The notes under the pieces are model-generated. The model made no database searches and had not been told where the DNA came from. It saw nothing but the letters and a program-made list of their open reading frames with translations. DNA of 64,000 nucleotides from an uncultured Aquimarina sp. (GTDB lineage: Bacteria > Bacteroidota > Bacteroidia > Flavobacteriales > Flavobacteriaceae). The position numbers and the translations under genes were made by a program. The stretch covers positions 1 to 64,000 of the forward strand of contig CANNCQ010000011.1 of assembly GCA_947503135.1 (NCBI GenBank). The letters are read 5' to 3'. Shown here piece by piece: positions 62,253 through 64,000 of the stretch (position 1 is its first letter; every line of letters begins with the position of its first letter).

Positions 62253-63017
62253 ATGAATTTAAAATTTTTTCTTTTAGTTTTTTTGTGTTTTTCTTCTACA
62301 CTAAGTTTTAGTAATAATGAGCTTGTCGAGTTCAATTATAAGTTTGATATCAATAATTTAGATACCAAAGTTGATTATTCAATTTGGGAAATTATACTTA
62401 AAAGATATGTTGATAGAGAAGGGAATGTCGATTACGACGCTTTAAAGAAGAAAGAGAACATGCTAGATGATTTTCTGAATATTTTAGAGAAAACTAAAAT
62501 TGATTATAGTTGGAATGCTTCTGAAAAAATAGCTTTTTGGATAAATGTGTATAATGCGTATACTATAAAATTAATACTCAAAAATTATCCTGTAAAAAGT
62601 ATTAAGGACATAAGAAGACCTTGGGATAAAAAGTTTTTTACAGTTAATGGAGAATTTTTAAGTTTAGGAGATGTTGAACATCAAATTTTAAGAAAAAAAT
62701 TCACAGAGCCTCGTATTCACTTTGCAATTAATTGTGCATCAAAGTCATGTCCAAGAATAGTACAAATACCTTATACTGGAGATAATTTAAATAATTTACT
62801 TGATAGACAAACTAAAGAATATATTAATAACCCTAAATTAAATAATGTGGGGCGTGATTCCTTTCAACTTTCAAAGCTTTTTTCATGGTTTTCTAAAGAT
62901 TTTAAAGAAACAGAAGGCAGTGTTGAGAAGTTTGTAAATAGGTATAGTAAAATATCAATTAACAATCAGAAAAACAACGGATTTATTGAATATGACTGGA
63001 ATTTAAATACAAAATAA
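62253..63017 (+). CDS. DUF547 protein of the arsenosugar cluster, copy 1
   Basis: 254 residues from the ATG at 62,253; the in-frame TTG at 62,244 is less likely. A signal peptide (to about residue 19) precedes the DUF547 domain: KIAFWINVYNAYTIKLILKNYPVKSI, LGDVEHQILRKKFTEPRIHFAINCASKSCPRIVQIPYTGDN. The invariant His and Cys pair are intact. DUF547 genes are regular members of arsenosugar clusters but their step is unknown. Confidence 0.9.
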   Translation: MNLKFFLLVFLCFSSTLSFSNNELVEFNYKFDINNLDTKVDYSIWEIILKRYVDREGNVDYDALKKKENMLDDFLNILEKTKIDYSWNASEKIAFWINVYNAYTIKLILKNYPVKSIKDIRRPWDKKFFTVNGEFLSLGDVEHQILRKKFTEPRIHFAINCASKSCPRIVQIPYTGDNLNNLLDRQTKEYINNPKLNNVGRDSFQLSKLFSWFSKDFKETEGSVEKFVNRYSKISINNQKNNGFIEYDWNLNTK

Positions 63018-63136
63018 CCTTATGGTTTAAAGTGTTAATAAAAAATTAAAAAAACTTTTCATTATTGAATAGTGTTTTTGTGTGTAATTTGAAATACAAA
63101 CTTTCGACTGAGTTTGTATAACTAAAATATTTCAAA

Positions 63137-63940
63137 ATGAACACACAAAAAACATTCATATTAAGTTTAATTATTGGTTTTATAAGTCTTTCAATCTTTT
63201 CTCAAGCCTCTATAGGGTATGTGGCTAATACTTCACAAGTATATGCTTACGATCCTTCTATAAAAAACAGAGTTAATTTTAGAGAAGAAAAAATTGACTA
63301 TTCTATTTGGAAAAGCTTACTTCAAAAAAACGTGCTGGCTAACGGTAAGGTGAATTATAAGGGCTTTAAAGATGATGTGTCAAAATTAAATACATTCTTA
63401 AGAAAACTTTCGAATACAAAAATGACAAGTGCATGGACTAAGAATGATAAAATGGCCTATTGGATTAATGTTTACAATGCCTACACTGTAAAATTGGTTT
63501 TAAATAATTATCCAATAAATAGTATTAAAGAAATTGATAGACCTTGGAAAACTGAATTTTTCCCTATTAACGGAAAATTAATGAGTTTGCATCAGGTAGA
63601 ACATGAGATTTTAAGAGGTTATGGAGAACCAAGAATTCATTTTGCGATAAATTGTGCTTCTAGATCATGTCCAAGATTATTACAAATTCCTTATACTGCA
63701 ACAAACTTAATTAAATTACTCGATCGTCAGGCTAAGGAATTTATTAATGATGAATTTTATAACACAATTACTGAATATAGTGTTAATGTATCTCATATAT
63801 TTAACTGGTATAAAAAAGACTTTAAAGAAACACACGGTACCGTAGTTAACTTTATTAATCAATATAGCGATGTGACTATTGCGAATCAAAAAAATAAAGG
63901 ATATAAGTCTTACGACTGGACTTTAAACGATCAAAAATAA
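63137..63940 (+). CDS. DUF547 protein of the arsenosugar cluster, copy 2
   Basis: 267 residues with a signal peptide (to about residue 24, FSQAS). The DUF547 core (MAYWINVYNAYTVKLVLNNYPINSI, LHQVEHEILRGYGEPRIHFAINCASRSCPRLLQIPYT) is very close to copy 1, so a tandem duplication is likely. An upstream gap of 119 bases holds no obvious terminator. Confidence 0.9.
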   Translation: MNTQKTFILSLIIGFISLSIFSQASIGYVANTSQVYAYDPSIKNRVNFREEKIDYSIWKSLLQKNVLANGKVNYKGFKDDVSKLNTFLRKLSNTKMTSAWTKNDKMAYWINVYNAYTVKLVLNNYPINSIKEIDRPWKTEFFPINGKLMSLHQVEHEILRGYGEPRIHFAINCASRSCPRLLQIPYTATNLIKLLDRQAKEFINDEFYNTITEYSVNVSHIFNWYKKDFKETHGTVVNFINQYSDVTIANQKNKGYKSYDWTLNDQK

Positions 63941-63951
63941 TAGTAAAACGA

Positions 63952-64000
63952 TTGAAATTATCGATTATAATACCCGTATATAACGAAGCAACTCATTTAA
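63952..64000 (+). CDS. Start of a family 2 glycosyltransferase (TIGR04283 type), cut by the window edge
   Basis: From a TTG at 63,952 the frame reads KLSIIIPVYNEATHL, the nucleotide-sugar-binding start of a GT2 enzyme. In arsenosugar clusters the second glycosyltransferase (TIGR04283) sits at this place. Only 16 codons are visible. Confidence 0.8.
   Translation, partial: MKLSIIIPVYNEATHL

Noticed and set aside
1..64000. CRISPR arrays, tRNA or rRNA genes, prophage, restriction-modification or other defence genes
   Set aside because: No regularly spaced repeats, T-loop-like tRNA ends, rRNA blocks, phage structural genes or defence motifs were seen on reading either strand.

Overview
The window is AT-rich chromosomal DNA from a member of the Flavobacteriaceae (Bacteroidota), probably marine. 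Evidence for this includes the gliding lipoproteins GldD and GldH, type IX secretion C-terminal sorting domains, a TonB receptor with a carboxypeptidase-like N-terminal plug extension, the IPExxxVDY protein between rnc and pyk, the helix-hairpin-helix extension on ribosomal protein L21, TAnnTTTG promoter boxes and an arsenosugar gene cluster. I saw no rRNA, tRNA, CRISPR array, prophage or replication origin.

Layout. 1-3 kb: a small secreted protein, a CLC-family anion transporter, yraN and recX. 3-9.6 kb: a beta-helix lipoprotein and a TonB-dependent receptor separated by a decayed IS630-type transposase, then a candidate small RNA, a lone carboxypeptidase-regulatory-like protein and a transposase scrap. 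9.6-13.5 kb: a xylose operon (GntR-type regulator, xylB, xylA). 13.7-16.4 kb: a secreted-protein gene split by an IS982-type element, then small secreted proteins. 16.4-37.7 kb: a segment bounded by two oppositely oriented IS256-type remnants. It carries a PhoB-like response regulator, a YwqK-like protein, a PiT phosphate transporter, thiL, rnhA, purN, acpP-fabF-rnc-IPExxxVDY-pyk, a DUF547 protein, a membrane-anchored LytTR regulator, and a six-gene operon of OB-fold protein, YceI, DUF5777, two DUF4331-type proteins and a TPR lipoprotein. 37.7-57.8 kb: a PhoR-like kinase, a tandem PilJ-domain protein, trmB, a LysE-type exporter, an alkyltransferase-like protein, mrp, nifU, PAP2 phosphatase, rpmA/rplU, gldD, ssb, mutY, HU, a 29-residue basic protein, rng, a frameshifted Dph6-like gene, tlpA, recA, and ricT-gldH-pbp1A, then trhO. 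58.1-64 kb: arsenosugar biosynthesis (AhpD-like protein, arsS, glycosyltransferase, purine nucleoside phosphorylase, arsM, two DUF547 proteins and the start of a second glycosyltransferase).

The most informative structural observation is that the response regulator at 16.5 kb and the histidine kinase at 37.8 kb look like halves of one operon. An IS256 element appears to have inserted between them, and an inversion between two IS256 copies then moved them about 21 kb apart. The same 8-bp sequence (ATTAAATC) sits after the regulator stop codon and directly beside the IS end next to the kinase start. A second exact reconstruction is the IS982 insertion at 14,031-14,999. It has an 8-bp target duplication, and removing it restores a 149-codon reading frame.

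The best candidate for an undescribed functional system is the operon at 32,634-37,137 (OB-fold/YceI/DUF5777/DUF4331 x2/TPR). All of its products appear to be exported and none has an assigned role here. All function calls come from reading the sequence and from memory of the families. No database search was run.
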